Source of the DNA: Balneolaceae bacterium
GTDB taxonomy: Bacteria; Bacteroidota; Rhodothermia; Balneolales; Balneolaceae
Direction of reading: 5' to 3'
Length of the DNA stretch: 6,545 nucleotides
Assembly: GCA_007134665.1 (NCBI GenBank)
Contig: SLKH01000278.1
Location: 1-6,545, forward strand
Position numbers and translations under genes: made by a program. This document shows, piece by piece, positions 4,800-6,545 of the stretch. Position 1 is the stretch's first letter. Every line of letters starts with the position of its first letter. The notes beneath the pieces are model-generated. The model did not search any database. It was not told the origin of the DNA and worked only from the letters and a program-made list of their open reading frames with translations.

Positions 4800-6545
4800 T
4801 CATCTGATGAATTCCTTGCCAACTATCTCCTCATTATGGAATTGTATATCATAAAGCCTTTTGTAAAGGCCGTTTTGCCGGATCAAATTATCATGCGATC
4901 CGCGTTCGATAATTTCCCCGTTATCCATCACGAGAATGGTGGATGCATTCTGAATTGTGGAGAGTCGGTGTGCGATCACAAATGTTGTACATTGTTTCAT
5001 CAGATGATTTAGTGCAAGTTGAACAGCCGCTTCCGACTCAGAATCGAGTGATGAAGTAGCTTCATCCAGCAAGAGGATAGCAGGTTTCTTAAGGATTGCC
5101 CGTGCGATGGCAATTCGCTGCCGCTGGCCACCACTCAGTTTAACTCCCTTCTCTCCGATCATCGCATTATATCCATCAGGATGCTGAATGATAAACTCAT
5201 CCGCCTGGGCGAGTTTGGCTGCTTCCACAACTTCGTCATCGGTGGCATCAAGCCTGCCGTATCGAATATTTTCTTTAATGCTGGTACCGAACAACTGTAT
5301 TTCCTGTGGCACGATTGCAATATGTTTTCTGAGAGAGCTTTGTCTGATTCGGCTGATATCCTGTCCATCAATTGAAATAACGCCTTCCTGTGGTTCATAA
5401 AACCGGGGAATCAGGTTTAGCAGTGTGGTTTTTCCTGCACCGCTTGGTCCGACAAGAGCTATAATGTCTCCGGGTTTACAGGTTAAACTTATATTTCTGA
5501 GAACAGGCTGGTCCTTTTCGTAGAAAAATGAAACATCATCAAATGAAACAGCACCCTTTATAATTTCCAGGTCAATTGCATCCGGGTGATCGATAATTTC
5601 GGGCACTTCATCACGAAGCTCAAATATACGTTCCGAAGCACCTACTGCACTGCTGAATACCGTATAGATTCGTGCCATTCCACCCAATGAGCGTCCGATG
5701 TTGAAAGCAAAAAAGATAAATGCAACCAGGTCACCCGCAGTGAGCCGGCCGGCCAGAACTTCAGATCCGCCGAACCAGAATATGACAATCATGGTACTCA
5801 TAAATAACAGACTCACTGAAGACCAGAACAGATTTCGATAGAGTACCCGCTTTCGGGCGATATCAAAGAGTTCGTTAACCTTCCGGTTATACCGTCCGAT
5901 CTCATAAGGTTCTCTGGCAAAGGATTTGACGGCATGAACAGCACCAAGACTTTCCTCCGAAATAGATGTGGTATCTGCCAGCCGGTCCTGGACTTCCCGT
6001 GAAAGCTTGCGGATCAGGCTGCCAAAATAGCGAACGGCAAGTGTTATGACCGGAACAGTGATAAATATTACGAGACTAAGCCTCCAGTTGAGGTAGACCA
6101 TCAGGATGACTGATCCGATAAGATTGATACTCTGTGTTAATCCCTCCGACAACGTGCCGGTGATGGCTTCGCGAACGGCTGCCACATCATTGGTAAGGCG
6201 GGATGAAATCTCCCCGAGGCGGCGATTGGCAAAGAATCGTAAACTCAGTCGGTTCAGATGTTCAAAAATCTCTTTCCGAAGGTCTGCCACAATTCGTTCA
6301 CCGACCCTGTCGAGGGTATAATTACCCCAGAAACCGAGAAATGCCTGGGTAAAAAAAAGGCCGATCAGAACAAATGTAACTATATTGAGCATTTGCCTGT
6401 CGCCTCCCTCAAATACGGCGTCCAGAAGTTCTCTTAACCCGAGTGGAACTGCAAGCCAAACAAGGGTAGCAAGTATCGATGCCAGTATCGCCAGCACCAG
6501 CAGCAGTATATAAGGCCTTGCATAACTCAGTATCCTCAGATATTG
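4800..6545 (-). CDS. ABC exporter half-transporter, fused permease and ATPase (5' end outside window)
   Basis: The visible part has 581 residues and the reading frame stays open to the window edge. The GTG at 6497 is internal: the 16 residues before it continue the first membrane helix, with Y-A-R-P-Y at 8-12, typical of exporters a short way after the start. About 5-20 residues are probably missing. Residues 12-295 form a six-helix exporter membrane domain. The ATPase follows, with Tyr342 as A-loop, Walker A GPSGAGKT at 366-373, Q-loop Gln414, signature LSGGQ at 470-474, Walker B ILLLDE at 490-495 with catalytic Glu495, D-loop SSLD at 498-501 and switch His526. All ATPase motifs are intact, so a homodimer with two working sites is expected in the inner membrane. 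The family (MsbA, LmrA, BmrA type) exports lipids, drugs or peptides. No peptidase domain is present in the visible part, and the substrate cannot be assigned. It converges on the TIM-barrel gene. Confidence 0.96.
   Translation of the reverse strand, partial: QYLRILSYARPYILLLVLAILASILATLVWLAVPLGLRELLDAVFEGGDRQMLNIVTFVLIGLFFTQAFLGFWGNYTLDRVGERIVADLRKEIFEHLNRLSLRFFANRRLGEISSRLTNDVAAVREAITGTLSEGLTQSINLIGSVILMVYLNWRLSLVIFITVPVITLAVRYFGSLIRKLSREVQDRLADTTSISEESLGAVHAVKSFAREPYEIGRYNRKVNELFDIARKRVLYRNLFWSSVSLLFMSTMIVIFWFGGSEVLAGRLTAGDLVAFIFFAFNIGRSLGGMARIYTVFSSAVGASERIFELRDEVPEIIDHPDAIDLEIIKGAVSFDDVSFFYEKDQPVLRNISLTCKPGDIIALVGPSGAGKTTLLNLIPRFYEPQEGVISIDGQDISRIRQSSLRKHIAIVPQEIQLFGTSIKENIRYGRLDATDDEVVEAAKLAQADEFIIQHPDGYNAMIGEKGVKLSGGQRQRIAIARAILKKPAILLLDEATSSLDSESEAAVQLALNHLMKQCTTFVIAHRLSTIQNASTILVMDNGEIIERGSHDNLIRQNGLYKRLYDIQFHNEEIVGKEFIR

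Noticed and set aside
4800..4810. A third possible repeat trace, TCAT-CTG-ATGA, followed by sequence like the palindrome core, at the very end of the exporter gene.
   Set aside because: The TCAT-N3-ATGA pattern also occurs inside the exporter coding sequence at 4997-5007 and 5536-5546, so it arises by coding chance here and is weak evidence for another copy.
6495..6497. GTG as a possible start of the ABC exporter gene.
   Set aside because: The frame remains open to the window edge, the upstream residues continue a typical exporter N-terminus and first membrane helix, and there is no ribosome-binding site before the GTG.

Overview
The window looks like chromosomal DNA from a Bacteroidota/Balneolota-type bacterium. 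The clues are a visibly AT-rich intergenic background, several start codons without a clear Shine-Dalgarno, a Tat-exported YHNH-type sugar isomerase/epimerase-like protein, and a possible TTG-N19-TAnnTT promoter. No rRNA or other phylogenetic marker is present, so this placement is an inference of moderate to low confidence. No mobile element, CRISPR array, tRNA or rRNA is visible.

Layout. Positions 1-417 are AT-rich and hold no convincing gene. Positions 418-2119 hold a tightly coupled two-gene unit: a small predicted lipoprotein, then a signal-peptide-bearing, coiled-coil protein with a C-terminal membrane anchor. The Shine-Dalgarno of the second gene overlaps the stop codon of the first. 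I recognise neither family. A strong hairpin (2162-2203) closes the unit. A classical short-chain dehydrogenase/reductase follows (2312-3070), then a single-domain cold-shock protein (3294-3512) with a structured leader and a textbook intrinsic terminator (3543-3576). Next comes a twin-arginine-exported TIM-barrel protein of the sugar phosphate isomerase/epimerase type (3684-4640). On the opposite strand, and running off the right edge, is an ABC exporter half-transporter with a fused membrane domain and ATPase (4800-6545). Its first residues lie outside the window; the GTG at 6497 is internal.

The most unusual non-coding signal is between the two convergent genes at the right (4641-4799). 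Each gene is followed, 6 or 8 nt after its stop codon, by a 31-nt palindrome with a 13-bp stem and a 5-nt loop. Read in the sense direction of its own gene, each palindrome has the same 15-nt core and the same TTCCC loop. The three base pairs next to the core differ between copies but remain paired, which is compensatory change and points to selection on the folded form. Neither is followed in its gene's sense direction by a T-run, so these are not ordinary intrinsic terminators.

Apart from the 418-2119 pair, the genes look like independent transcription units without a shared pathway. The lipoprotein, the anchored coiled-coil protein, the Tat substrate and the exporter all act at or beyond the cytoplasmic membrane, but nothing in the sequence ties them into one system. 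I see no clear evidence of a defence system or another large undescribed system.
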